A stretch of 64,000 nt of DNA, taken from NCBI GenBank assembly GCA_918797485.1, contig CAKKNE010000003.1, forward strand, positions 930,001 to 994,000. The letters run 5' to 3'. Position numbers and translations under genes: made by a program. Source of the DNA: Pelagomonas calceolata. Its lineage: Eukaryota; Sar; Pelagophyceae; Pelagomonadales; Pelagomonadaceae. Below the pieces are notes generated by a model. The model was given only the letters and a program-made list of their open reading frames with translations, did no database searches and was not told the DNA's origin. Positions 18,990 to 28,808 of this stretch are shown piece after piece; position 1 is the first letter of the stretch; each line of letters begins with the position of its first letter.

Positions 18990-19275
18990 GTTTTTTCTTC
19001 TTGCTTGTGTGGTGTCGCGGCGATGGCGTCCGCCGGGTTTGGGTCCCGTGCTGCTGCCCCACCAGCATTGATCGACAGGGCGAACATTGCCCACTGGCAC
19101 TGTTCGGGAGGCTCTGCTTAGAGACGTGAGTGCCCATGAAAGACAGGGTCCGCGGATGAATCGGCGACGCGCCCCCGCGTCCCGGGCTCCGCCCACTAGT
19201 CCTAGCACCGAACAGAACGCAACCACCGGCACGCCGCCGCCGCGCCCCCCCACAAAGAGAAAGTACAGTAAAAAC

Positions 19276-19728
19276 TTAGGCGCTCCGCATGATCGTCAGG
19301 AACTCCTCCTGGCTGATCTCGCCGTCCTGATCCCTATCAAATTCTTCGATCATCGCCTGCAGCTCCTCGTCCGCGAGGTCCTCCCCGAGCTCCGCGGCGA
19401 CGTGGCGCATGTTTTTGAGGGAAATTTTCCCGGAGCCGTCGTGGTCGAACAACTGGAACGCCTTCAGGATCTCCTCTTCCGGGTCCCTTAAGGCATACTT
19501 CTCGGCCATGATCTGCGCGTACAGCGAGAAGTCGACGTGGCCCTCGTTCTGCGGCTCAATGTCGTGGATGCACTTGACCACGTCGCGCTTTTTTACTTGG
19601 AATCCCAATGCGCGCATCAACACTTTTAATTCATGAATGTTTAATTTACCGGACTTCTCGTGGTCGAACAAGTCAAAGGCCTCCTTGAGCTCGGCCTGTT
19701 CCCGCTCGTTTAAAGTTTTGCCGGGCAT
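19276..19728 (-). CDS. Centrin (caltractin)
   Basis: 150 residues with four EF-hands. Loops 1, 3 and 4 keep calcium ligands (DHEKSGKLNIHE, DHDGSGKISLKN, DRDQDGEISQEE); loop 2 (EPQNEGHVDFSL) is degenerate. Start MPGKTLNEREQAELKEAFDL and the near-terminal IMRSA are typical of centrins rather than calmodulin. The degenerate second loop and the short N-terminus fit the centrin-3/CDC31 type best. Centrins act at basal bodies, centrosomes and in mRNA export complexes. Divergent from the downstream plastid-type membrane protein, with a CTAG palindrome between. Confidence 0.9.
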   Translation of the reverse strand: MPGKTLNEREQAELKEAFDLFDHEKSGKLNIHELKVLMRALGFQVKKRDVVKCIHDIEPQNEGHVDFSLYAQIMAEKYALRDPEEEILKAFQLFDHDGSGKISLKNMRHVAAELGEDLADEELQAMIEEFDRDQDGEISQEEFLTIMRSA

Positions 19729-19914
19729 CGTCTTTGTGCGGCGCTGCCTGGTGGTTTAAAGGGCCAGCGCGCTGCAGCGTCGAAAGCGCGTGGCCTCAGC
19801 CTTCGAACCGATCTATTCGTCGGCAGACGTACTGCTTGCGCCGATATTTGGCTGCCGTTGTGGCGTTTAGGCCGATGTACGGACGGCGTTGTGAATTTGG
19901 GCTATACCGGCCAG

Positions 19915-19938
19915 GCTAGCGGCATGTAAGACACTAGG
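19915..19938 (-). promoter_or_regulatory. Copy 6 of the dispersed CTAG palindrome
   Basis: Reads GCTAGCGGCATG then TAAGACACTAGG. It lies in the divergent spacer between centrin (start 19728) and the gene starting at 20044. Confidence 0.55.
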
Positions 19939-20043
19939 AATGCTAAGCATTATCTCCGATCGTGCTGAGCCGTTATCAACGGTAGTAATTGCACTTATTG
20001 ACACGCATTCGTCGACTCGCGACGCTCGGCGCCCACGAAACCG

Positions 20044-20733
20044 ATGGCTCTCATCAAAATTGCAAGTCTGGTCCTCCTAGGAGTCCTAGCTACAGGGTCG
20101 ACGACGGACGCGTTCGCGACGCCTCGAAGGGCGCGAGGACTCGTCGTGACACGCGGCGGCTCTGTCGACCTCCCGCCGACGAAGCCTAAACCGCTCGCGG
20201 TCGAGCTCGCCGTCGACGTCGGCGTCGTCGCCGCGACGCTGGGATTGTTCCGCCGCGTCGGGTGCATCCGCGCGCGGGACTGCGGCCTTCGCGTGGTCCT
20301 CGCCGCCCGGCTCTTCTTCGCCGTCGCAAATTCAATTCTGATCGCGCTGTACGCGTCCGCGCTCCGGTACGCCCGAAGGCTGCCGACGTCGCCCGTCGTG
20401 GTGCAGGACATCAGCTTCATGGAGGATAGAATGCGAAAGTCGCTCTTCAAGATCGCGGTCGTGCTGGGCCTGCACGTCACGTTTGGCCTGATGCCGCCGC
20501 TGATCGTCTTCAGCCTTGTTCATTGGGTCGCCCAGCCCCTGTGGTGGGACAAGGAGACGTCGTACTACCGGAAATACGGCCTCGGGCGAAACGGGGGGCC
20601 TCGGGCGTTCGGAGTGGCACGGAATATATGGATTTACACCAAGGAGTTTATGATGCCCAAGAAGTTGCCGCGAAGCGGGGGGCGGAGCGTTGGCCCAGAT
20701 GACACGACTTACATGTACGGACTTGAGAATTGA
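20044..20733 (+). CDS. Probable plastid-targeted membrane protein, unknown function
   Basis: 229 residues. The N-terminus MALIKIASLVLLGVLATG is a signal peptide. It is followed by TTDAFATPRRARGLVVTR, with F at the expected cleavage site and a basic Ser/Thr/Arg stretch: the bipartite targeting layout of secondary red plastids. Three hydrophobic segments follow, near residues 53-68, 85-105 and 138-165 (FKIAVVLGLHVTFGLMPPLI). A weak resemblance of the last two segments to the Pho88/SND3 family was noted but is not convincing. Function unknown. Confidence 0.6.
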   Translation: MALIKIASLVLLGVLATGSTTDAFATPRRARGLVVTRGGSVDLPPTKPKPLAVELAVDVGVVAATLGLFRRVGCIRARDCGLRVVLAARLFFAVANSILIALYASALRYARRLPTSPVVVQDISFMEDRMRKSLFKIAVVLGLHVTFGLMPPLIVFSLVHWVAQPLWWDKETSYYRKYGLGRNGGPRAFGVARNIWIYTKEFMMPKKLPRSGGRSVGPDDTTYMYGLEN

Positions 20734-20781
20734 TCGTCTCGTCGGCGAACTAGCACACTAACTGCTTAAAATCCTATATTC

Positions 20782-22552
20782 CTAGTCGCCGCCACACCCA
20801 CCCCCGCACGACGAGCACGACGAGTCCGACGAGTCCGACGAGCCCCAGCCCCACGAGCTGCCCGAGCCGCCGGTGTCCGACGAACTGTACCAGTAGTCCT
20901 CCGAGTCCGTCGCGGAGGCCGGCGCCGCCCACGGGTCCTCCGCGGCGTCGGCGGCCGGCGCGTCCGTCGCCCACAGCTCGGGCTCGGCCAGCCCGCCGTC
21001 GGCGTCGGACACTAGCCCGCCGTCGGCGTCGGAGTGTCCGTAGATGGCCTCGACCTGCGTCGCTTCGACCTCGCGGTGCCCGAGATTGCTATGAAAAAGT
21101 TCCTCGCCCCAGCCGCACCTGTGTGGAAATCAAAATTTTACGTCGCGTTCGTGCCGAATCGTCGCGTCGTCCTCCACGCCATCGACGCGACGTCTGCTCG
21201 ATGGCGTGGCGATGCCGGTTCCTCGCCGCTCGACCGTGCACCCGACGCACTGGTTGATTTCCACACAGAGCCGCACGAGCCGCAGAACGCGTAGTAGCGA
21301 TGGTCCACGTGGTTGGCGCGCCACACGTAGGGCGTGGCGTGCATCTCGGCCCACTTCCCCGACGTCGCCTCGAAGGCGCCGGCGAGCTCCTTATCACTTT
21401 TTTGATCGTCGTGCGTCAGCAGCCGCCCCAGCATCTGCTCACAATCGTCGCGGTAGTCGCGCGGCGAGAGCATGTGCACGTGCCAGATTAAATCAATGTC
21501 GAGCGTCGGCACGAGCGTCGCGCCGGGGTCCTTGCGCGCGAGCTCGAGGAACTGTCCGTAGCGCGTGATGGCCCGGTCGATCCAGGCGTCCGTAATGATG
21601 CGCGGGCCGAGGGCGAGGACGCGCCCGACGAAGCTCGCCTGCGACGCCACCGCGTCCGCCAGCTTCGCCGCCTTCGCCGGGCGGTCGGCGGTCTGCTTTT
21701 GCGGCGGCGTGATGCCGACCCGGGCTTGCAGGTCGGCCCACCAGGTCGCCCACGAGTGGAGCCGCTCGGGTTCGGTGGGCAACGTACCCGGCGGATGTCT
21801 GTACCTCGTGCCCGTGCTTCGTTCAAATGCGCGCGCCGTCGCGTCGTAGTCCGCCTGCCAGCTGGACAGCGCGAGGTCGCGCTCGCCCGCCGTCACGATG
21901 CCCGAGCCGTCGGCGTCGAAGCGGCGGAGGGCCGTCGTCGCCCGCGCGCCCTGCTCCGGCGTCCGCAGCCAGCCTCGCGCCTTCGTCGCCTGCTCGAACC
22001 GCGCGCCGCTCTGCAGTAGCCGGTGCTGCTGGTGGTCGTACCACGCCGTGCCTGCGTTTTTTGTGGCGTTCTTGGCCTGGCGTTGTTGCGGTTTCTTTCT
22101 CTCTACCCCACCACGCCGTCGCCGCGAAGGCAGAAAGGACGCTGGTCAAGAGTGCTGGGGGAGTAGGGCGCGCCGCGATGGTGCAAGCTGGGGTCCTCCA
22201 GGCGGCCGGCGATCGAACCCTGCGGCCGCAGCAGGTCCGCGCACCACACGACGGAGGTGTCGCGCGTCGGCACCGCCCGCGGCACGTCGCGGCGCAGCGC
22301 CCCCTTCCCCGAAAACAGGTCGGCGAACGTGAGGTGCCGCTCGGCGGCCGTCAGCAGCGCGCGGCGCGCTTGGTCGGCTTTGATCGGGTCGCGCGCGGCC
22401 TGCTTCGAGATGTGGCCCTGGAGCCAGCCCGAGCGCCGCGTGAGGCTCATGAAGTTGATGTAGATCTGCGCGCCGACGCGCAGCGCCTTGCGGCTGTCGG
22501 ACGTGCCGACGAGGCGGGCCAGGTGGCGCGCGGCGGGCAGCGACGTCGCCAT
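20782..22552 (-). CDS. GRDP-like (DUF1399) protein with C-terminal Ser/Gly-rich tail, three exons
   Basis: Proposed exons 22141..22552, 21277..22102 and 20782..21118 give 524 residues with all phases consistent. The exon 2 to 3 join is strong: the donor GT lies in the introner target duplication, and splicing restores CGSCGWGEE exactly. The first intron (22103..22140, only 38 bp) is tentative. Exon 2 contains ATLVPTLDIDLIWHVHMLS then PRDYRDDCEQMLGRLLTHDD, the DUF1399 signature of plant glycine-rich domain proteins, and an EF-hand-like RRFDADGSGIVTAGE. The tail is acidic and then Ser/Gly/Cys-rich (SSDSSDSSCSSCGGGCGGD). The exon 1 protein (MATSLPAARHLARLVGTSDS and on) is not recognised and could belong to a separate gene. 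Role unknown. Confidence 0.6.
21111..21276 (-). mobile_element. Introner B: intact inverted ends and perfect 8-bp target duplication
   Basis: The element spans 21119-21268 (150 bp). It begins CTGTGTGGAAATCAAAAT and ends GGTTGATTTCCACACAG, so the terminal 13-15 bp are inverted repeats. AGCCGCAC flanks both sides (21111-21118 and 21269-21276). On the coding (-) strand the duplication reads GTGCGGCT, and its GT serves as the 5' splice site. The element end CACACAG supplies the 3' site. The intron is 21119..21276, 158 bp. The interior holds copies of the GCCATCGACGCGAC word. Confidence 0.85.
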
Positions 22553-23373
22553 GGCTACTTTGTCTCACGCAACGCTTCTTTTATTCGCACGGTTTTTTGT
22601 GAGTATACGTTATATTTCTTCTGTTGTTTCTTTTGCGATTTTTTGCTATTCCTGTTAATGGTATCACCTTTCTTCGGCATCGTAGTGCCCGTTCACCGTC
22701 TTTTGGCTGGGAGGCAGCGAGCGCCGGAGCTTGGAAGCCGATTGCACGCCGCAGAAGAATTTTTGGCGCTTGGCGTGCGATTGTATGGCAGCCCCTCTCC
22801 CAGCAGCAGCTCGCAGGGATCATTTTGGCGTGCGGGGTTGGAGAATGTTCTGCGCATGTCGCCGACGCGCAGCCTTGAATATCCTAGGACGGGGTGCCGG
22901 AGCGGTGATCCGCCGTGTTTGGACCCCGACCTGCGATCGCGAGACGCGCCGGCCCCGGCCGCGCCGCGATGGCGCAAAACTCACTGGGGCCTGGTCTCCG
23001 CGCAATTAACGGTCCAGAGTTTGAGTCTCGCGCGGGAAAAGTGGCGGCGGCAGGCTCGATGTCCGTGCCCCAAAACAGGTTTCACAGGCAGAATTGAGTT
23101 GCGCCTGTGCTTATCTCAAATTCTGCACTTAACCTGCGTCTGAGAGTCTATCAAGAGATATAATGAGGCGAGCGCACAAGAGAATTGCACGCGAGCGGCC
23201 TAGACCTGAAAAACTTGAGTGCCTGGTACAGAATCGCGGATTTAATCGCGGATCCCGGGCCACGCGCGGCGGCGCCCTCACTCCTCGGGCGCCGCTTTCC
23301 ATCATAAATCGACGGGCACAACCTCGCGCAACGACGCGACGTACTCACGCCAGAGCCGCCTCGCAGGTCCGCC
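22553..23373. other. Spacer without a recognised gene
   Basis: About 800 bp between the start of the GRDP-like gene and a small + ORF. Reading frames here are short with no domain. A run of T-rich sequence (22590-22660) stands out from the GC-rich surroundings. I see no CTAG palindrome. Confidence 0.4.
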
Positions 23374-23598
23374 ATGGGTTTGGGCTTTAACCTCGGCTGG
23401 GAACGCCAAAAGCTGCGCGACGACGCGAGGGCGGATGCGGAGATTGATGCCAAGCCCGTGCCGGCCTTCCGATCCCGCGCGCCGTCGTTCCGCCGCGAGG
23501 AGCTCCGGCGCGAGCGCGCGACCGAAGCGGAGCCCGCTCCCTTGCTGCTGGAACGCTTCTTCATGGTGACGCCGGTCGCGGCGGCCCCTAAGGAGTAG
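23374..23598 (+). CDS. Candidate small protein of 74 residues
   Basis: ATG 23374 lies in a good GCCATGG context and opens 74 codons (MGLGFNLGWERQKLRDDARA and on), charged and probably helical, ending AAPKE. No family is recognised. CTCGCAG just upstream could be a splice acceptor, so this may be the last exon of something larger. It converges on NAPRT, 93 bp away. Kept at low confidence because GC-rich DNA yields such ORFs by chance. Confidence 0.3.
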   Translation: MGLGFNLGWERQKLRDDARADAEIDAKPVPAFRSRAPSFRREELRRERATEAEPAPLLLERFFMVTPVAAAPKE

Positions 23599-23691
23599 AC
23601 GCGGCCGCGGGACGATAACCTCCCGCCTCGCGCGGGAATCGCTCCACTCGGCCCGTGTGGCCTCGCAGTACACACGAGCTAGTAACACATC

Positions 23692-25718
23692 CTACGTTAG
23701 TTCCGTGATGGGCTGGTGCCGCTGGAGCGCGTCCTGCAGAAAGGAGAACAGCTCCGCGGACACCGACGTCTTGTACGGCGTCGGGTTCAGCGGCCGGAGC
23801 ACGTCCTCGCGGACCTCGCCGAGCTGGCGCTGGCAGTAGGCCCGCAGCTCCCGTAAATTTTCCGACGCGCCGACGCGGCGCCCGCCCTCGAAGACGGGCG
23901 CGTGGAGCTCGAGGACGCGGCTCGGCGTCACGTACGCGCGCTTCGACGAGTCGAAGGGGTGGCGGCAGAGCACGCGCTCGCCGACTTCCGGAGCTGCGTG
24001 GGCCGCCGGCACGAGCAAGTCGAGGAGCATCTGGCCCCGCGCGCCGACGAGGCGGTAGCAGGCCTTAGCGCCGGGGATCGTCGTCTTGCCGGGCTCCTGG
24101 CTGAGCTTGAGGCATGGCTCGCCCGAGATCTCCACGAGCTTGTAGACGCAGCCCAAGGCGGGCTGCGCCTGGCACGTCACGAGGTGGGTGCCGATGCCGT
24201 ACGCGTCGACCTTCGCGCCCTGGTCCCGCAACGATAACAAGACGCGTTCGTTGATGTCGTTCGACGCGACCACATAGCACTTCCGCAGGCTTTCGGCTAA
24301 TGAGCCGCGGCCGGCGCCGTACGTCCCCGCGTCGAGGTCGTCGGCGGTCCGGTCAAAAAGTTGTCGAGCCTCCTTCGAGAGGTAGGCGAGGTCGCCCGAG
24401 TCTATTCTGACACCCTTGGCCTCGAAGCCCGCCTCCTGTGTGTTTTTTTGTGAGTTTTGCATCCGTGCGTTTATCTCTCGGGTGCTCGCGTCGGTTCGAT
24501 GGCGTGTCCCCGAGGTTCGTCGCGCGCAATTTCACGCCGAGTCCGCACCGCCAGGGCCAGTGCCACGGTCACGAAGTTCCTGAGACCGGTATCGAGCACG
24601 CTATACGTATCGACCAACGCGACAAACGTTGTGGGGTTCGCGAGCGCGTAGGACACGAAGGCCGCGAACTCGCCCTCGTGCAGAGCCGCGCCCTCCTCGT
24701 AGCCGAGCTCGCCGCGCCACTGGAGCGCCGCTTCCGCGATGTCGACGCCATTTAAGATACAGTCGGCCTGTGTGGACATCAAATTTTACGACGCGTTCGT
24801 GCTGAATCGTCGCGTCGTCCTCCACGCCATCGACGCGACGCCTGCTCGATGACGTGGTGGTCCTCGTTCCTCACCGCTCGACGGAGCCAGCGCGGCCACG
24901 TCATCGCCGAGAAATGACTTAGTGAAGAATTGTCGGGTGCACCCGTCGCACTGGTTGATTTCCACACAGCAATTGCGGGGAGGTCCTCGCGCGATCGGTG
25001 CGCCTGGACGTAGCTGTGGCCGTGCGTGCCCGAGACCGGGAGATCCCTAAAAATCTTGCCCGCGAGGACGTTGGAGGTCCCGTCGAAGCCGCCCACAAAT
25101 GCATATCTCGAGGCCTGCGCGCGCGTCGCGTCATGACGCCATCGCCGCGATTCCACTATGACACGGAAGCCGCACGGACACGCCGCCGTCCGGCCCCTGG
25201 GCCCGTCGTAAACCGAACTCCAGCAGTCTGCAGTCGGGCCCCGCGGCCAATCTCATTCTAGCAGCGTTCGTCGTCACCAAGGAAGCGAAGTTCACGAGAT
25301 TTAGTAGGGAAGTCTCGAGCAGCTGCGCAAGACCAATAGGCCCGTGCACGCGCAGCAAGGGGCACTTCGGGAAGACGACGGTGCCCTCGCGGACCGCGTG
25401 CACGGTCACGTCCGACGCATCTAACGCGCGGAGCCAGTCGAAGAAGCCGGGCTCCGCTCTCGGTAATAGTGTTCGGAGGTACGCGATATCAGTGTCTGTT
25501 ACTCTGAACGACTCTAGATAACGAATGCACTCGTCGAGGCCAGCAAAAACCGTGAACTCGCCCCCAAACGGGTTCTGCCGGAAGTAGAGCTCGAAGACAC
25601 CTTCCACTTCATGTCTCTTATGCCGCCAGTACGAATAGGCCATACTGATCTGGTAAAAGTCCGTCAGGAGCGGGCCGACCAGAGGGTTGGTCGGCTGGCT
25701 CGTTGTCATGGCTGCCAT
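23692..25718 (-). CDS. NAPRT: Nicotinate phosphoribosyltransferase, four exons
   Basis: Exons 25176..25718, 24968..25114, 24549..24767 and 23692..24435 are each a multiple of three and join to 550 residues, close to the usual ~540. The enzyme makes nicotinic acid mononucleotide from nicotinate and PRPP in the Preiss-Handler NAD pathway. Visible are [15 protein letters not shown] at the N-terminus, [15 protein letters not shown] joined to [20 protein letters not shown] across intron 1, [28 protein letters not shown], and [18 protein letters not shown] then YGIGTHLVT. Introns are 25115..25175, 24768..24967 (introner C) and 24436..24548. No targeting peptide, so cytosolic. A half CTAG palindrome lies 200 bp upstream. 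Confidence 0.9.
24768..24967 (-). mobile_element. Introner C within NAPRT intron 2
   Basis: On the + strand it begins CTGTGTGGACATCAAATT and ends GGTTGATTTCCACACAG, with the same internal motifs as element B plus ~50 bp of extra sequence. The donor is GTGTGG and the acceptor CACACAG. Flanking 8-mers agree at only about half the positions, so the target duplication is eroded or was never exact. Confidence 0.75.
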
Positions 25719-25923
25719 ATTTGGTTTCTTTGGTCGCTGTGGCTTTGCGCCGCCTGTGGCTCTCCGGTGGCTACTGGTGCCAGACGCTGAGCTACTGGTG
25801 CAGACGGCTGCGCGCTGTCAACGAGCACACGGCTTCACGATCATACAGTTGCGCGAGGACCAGTGGTGTCGACGGGAGCGGGCTGCAGCCGAGCTTTTTG
25901 CGTCTATTATGCTGCGCTACCGT

Positions 25924-25939
25924 GGCGTAAGACACTAGC
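25924..25939 (-). promoter_or_regulatory. Copy 7 (half copy) of the dispersed CTAG palindrome
   Basis: Reads GGCGTAAGACACTAGC; the other CTAG arm is missing. It is 200 bp upstream of NAPRT. Confidence 0.4.
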
Positions 25940-25940
25940 A

Positions 25941-26201
25941 ATGCTTGAGTTCGGGGCTGAGAGCATTATTGTGCCTGTGCGCGCCGACGAAGAGAAGTTG
26001 TCGCCTGAGCCTTGGCGGCTGAGCTTCCTGTGCACCCTAGCGCCTGCAGCCGCGGATTTGGACAAATGTGATGCGGTGCAGCAGAGCGAGGTCTTGCGGA
26101 ACGACTGGCTGCCACGGTGGTCTTTGGCTGCGACCGACAAGGCGCGTTTCACGAATTTAGACGATCATCACAACGCTTGTCACGTACTGAAACCCTATTA
26201 A
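25941..26201 (+). CDS. Doubtful ORF of 86 codons
   Basis: ATG 25941 sits immediately after the half CTAG palindrome and opens 86 codons (MLEFGAESIIVPVRADEEKL and on) without low-complexity sequence. No domain is recognised and nothing nearby supports it. It may equally be part of the NAPRT promoter region. Listed because the palindrome elsewhere sits near real starts. Confidence 0.2.
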   Translation: MLEFGAESIIVPVRADEEKLSPEPWRLSFLCTLAPAAADLDKCDAVQQSEVLRNDWLPRWSLAATDKARFTNLDDHHNACHVLKPY

Positions 26202-26459
26202 CTTGTCGCATCGGCGCCAATCCGGATCTCGCGGGCGACCGTCGACCGCTCTCGCGACGCCGGGCGGTCTACGTGTACTGATGAACTTGTACGAGGCACG
26301 AGGAAGGCTTGAGATATGCGAGAAACACGGTCCAACGATCACGACGTCGCCTCGGCCCGATCGGCGCGACCCGAGGTCCGCCGGTCGGCATCGGTGGGTG
26401 GTCCAAGTGTTCCGATAAACATGTTTGAGTAGTGCAGAAGGATCTAGGCATGCCGCACA

Positions 26460-27620
26460 ACCTGTTGCGGGGTCGTAAGTCCCACCGCATCGTCACGTCA
26501 GCACCGTCGCGGCGGCGTTCGCCGGACGGCGCCCGCGCGCGATCGGAAGGCACCAATGAATCCGTTTGGCCGCCGACGAAGGATCAGGATATGCTGCACT
26601 ATTAGTAGCGGTGCTGTAGGTGACGAAACGATGTCACGTTGGCACTGTCGCAGCTGCGTTCGCCTTGGCCCCGTTCAGTGCGCGACGTCGAGACGACCCG
26701 CTGCGTCGTGATATAGTACGCGTTGGACTCGTGACCTCGCCTGAGGCGTCCTTCGGGCCTCCCTGGAAAGCGGAATAGAGCAGGGAACCGCGTCGATGCG
26801 AAACGGCCTTGACGTTGGCCCCGTTCAGTGCGCGACGTAGTGACGACCGCTTTGTTTCATGGAACAGTACTCGTTGGTGGCGTAACTTCGCCCTAGGCTG
26901 CTCCCGCATGCAGTGAGCAACTATAAGGAGCGGGAACGCGAAACGAAGTCAACGTGGCCTGTTATCGACGACGCCGTCGAGGCGAGCGCGCCGGCGGCGA
27001 TTATGGCGCCGTACGGCCAAACCGATCAGCGCCGAAGGGCAGGAGGGTCGCCCGCACTAGCGAGGCTCTGACGCACCGAGTGGCACACCTGGAAGGGTCT
27101 GTTTCCGCTCTCGAAGGCGCAGCGCGTGGCACCGAGCGCGCAGGCGGCGATTATGGCACGTAAGGTGCAGCTCGCGTACGTGCCGTCGTGCTCGCGAGCG
27201 CCTGGTTCTCGCTGCCATTGACGTGCAGCCGACAGCCGGTGCTGCTCCGTTTGCTCGACGGCACTTCAGTCGACGCTCCAGAGGCCGCGCTGCAGTCTCG
27301 ACGTCGCGTCGAGTACGGAACCACGGGCCAACGTCAAGGCAGTTTCGCCTCGACGCGGTGCGCCGCTTTACGCCGCTTTCCAGGGAGGCCCGAAGTACGC
27401 CTCTGGCGAGGTTACGCGGCCAACGCGTACTAGGTCGCGACGCCGCGGGGTCGTCTCGACGTCGCGTACGGAACCGGGCCAACGTTGGAGGCGTTTCGAG
27501 TTCTCTCCTTATTCCGCTTTGAGGCACCTTTGATCGGGACCTGGACTACTACTAGGCAAGATGACGCTGCCAAGGCGTACCGTTTAACGACGCCGGGCGG
27601 TCGTCTCGACTGCGCCGGCG
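26460..27620. repeat. Field of ~150-bp degenerate repeats with an inverted centre
   Basis: GGCCCCGTTCAGTGCGCGACG occurs at about 26668 and 26819 (period ~151). GCGCGCCGGCGGCGATTATGG near 26985 and GCGCGCAGGCGGCGATTATGG near 27135 are ~150 bp apart. GGAACCRCGGGCCAACGT-type blocks at about 27317 and 27470 are ~153 bp apart. The block 26660-26822 matches the reverse complement of 27325-27484 over ~160 bp at roughly four positions in five. No coding frame persists. It fills most of the 3.1-kb gap between NAPRT and SLBP (25719-28808). Read as a decayed tandem or inverted repeat array; family unknown. Confidence 0.65.
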
Positions 27621-27629
27621 AATAGGGAC

Positions 27630-28455
27630 GACGCTGGGCGGCGCCGCGTCGATGGTGCGCGGGGAGGGCCGCCGCTCATAGCCCGCACACCTCGGCAGCA
27701 TCGGCGCGCATCACGTGTCCGTACGGCGGACGACGTTGGAGTCGGCGGGCTCGGGTCGGCCGCTCGGCGGAATCGAAAGCAAAGCCAGGCTTCTCCGGGC
27801 GCTCGAAGCCAACAACCAAGCGCCACCTCTCCGCCTTGACCGTCCCCAGCCTCCCAGCACCTCGGCGTGGCCGCACAGGTACGATTCTGCCCGATTAAGA
27901 TCGAATTTTACTACTAATCTTACTTCTTTACATTATTTTTTGTAGGAAGCTGCGGCCGACTTTTTGTCCTGCCGAAAAAGCAACGTACCGCAGGCTACTC
28001 AAAGTGGCAGGCCCGTCGTGCTGCCCGAAAAGCAGCGTCAGGTGATCTGCCGTGTCTGGCTGCCCTGCTCTTTTGCTGCTCTGCTGCTGCTGAGCCTGGG
28101 CTGCAGGCTGCCCGTCGTCGTCGCGCGACGTTGCCTGCTCGATGGTGTGATGATGGAGCTGCACGGTGGCGTCGAAGACCGCAGCTGACTTTAGCGACGC
28201 GCAAGAGGCGACGTTGCGCGCGGGCCGTGTCTTGAGCGACGGCGCGAGAAGCGCAAGAGGGCGGACAAGGACGTGAGGCGCCTCGTGGCGTTGGATATCG
28301 ATGCTTGCCAGTTGGGTGCTCGTAGATAGCCGAGGCACGCTCGAACACTGTGCTCGTGCCGGTTTCGAGGCCACCGCGTACGCGACCCTGTCCCGTGCCC
28401 CCCAAAACCCCCTGTCGTTAGCAAATGGCGACGAGGCCCAAAAAAACAGCAAAAA
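27630..28455. other. Spacer without a recognised gene
   Basis: Between the repeat field and the tRNA-like sequence. Open frames on both strands lack ATG starts or recognisable domains. Local CTGCTGCTGAGCCTGGGCTG-type sequence is present but not clearly repeated. Nothing else is seen. Confidence 0.4.
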
Positions 28456-28545
28456 AAATTCCGAAGCGGGGACTCGAACCCCGGTCTAGTGCGTGAAGAG
28501 CCGAATTTTTTAAAATTCTGAGGCACCAATGCTAACAGCAGTAAA
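28456..28545 (-). other. tRNA-like 3' half with Pol III terminator
   Basis: On the - strand, CGGGGTTCGAGTCCCCG forms a perfect 5-bp T-arm with a canonical TTCGAGT loop and B box. CTTCGGA follows as an acceptor 3' strand, then a run of eight T. The expected partner TCCGAAG is absent within ~100 bp on either side. The upstream part carries TTAGCATTGGTGCC and a GAATT/AATTC stem. It is either an eroded tRNA gene, a tRNA-derived element, or an odd tRNA whose 5' half I cannot find. Confidence 0.4.
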
Positions 28546-28566
28546 ATCGGGTTTTCACGATTTTAC
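28541..28566. other. Perfect 9-bp hairpin
   Basis: GTAAAATCG, an 8-base loop, then CGATTTTAC. It directly abuts the tRNA-like sequence in an unusually AT-rich patch (28456-28800) upstream of SLBP. Function unknown. Confidence 0.5.
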
Positions 28567-28808
28567 ACCTATTATGGACGGCAAGTAAGACTTTACCGTT
28601 CACCACATCGGAATTTTATCGATAGACATCGATGGGACGAGATCGGTGATTTGTTGCAGAAGTACACTCTAGAGGAAAAACCCGCTTTCGCGAATTGACC
28701 CAGCCGAAGTGACCCGCTGTCGGCCCATGACCTAACACCTCCACAAAAAAAGCGCAAAGCAGCATAATTTCAAAAACTAACCAGACCTGAACCCTCCACC
28801 GCATCCAA

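Noticed and set aside
21827-23143. + strand ORF of 438 codons
   Set aside because: Composition is Arg/Ala/Pro-rich as expected for the complement of a GC-rich gene; it overlaps the GRDP-like exons and continues into non-coding DNA.
27928-28452. - strand ORF of 174 codons
   Set aside because: No domain, low-complexity Gln stretch only, and it runs across the edge of the gap sequence; could not be supported.
28456-28545. Ordinary tRNA gene
   Set aside because: The 5' acceptor strand and D-arm cannot be found, so it is listed as a tRNA-like 3' half only.
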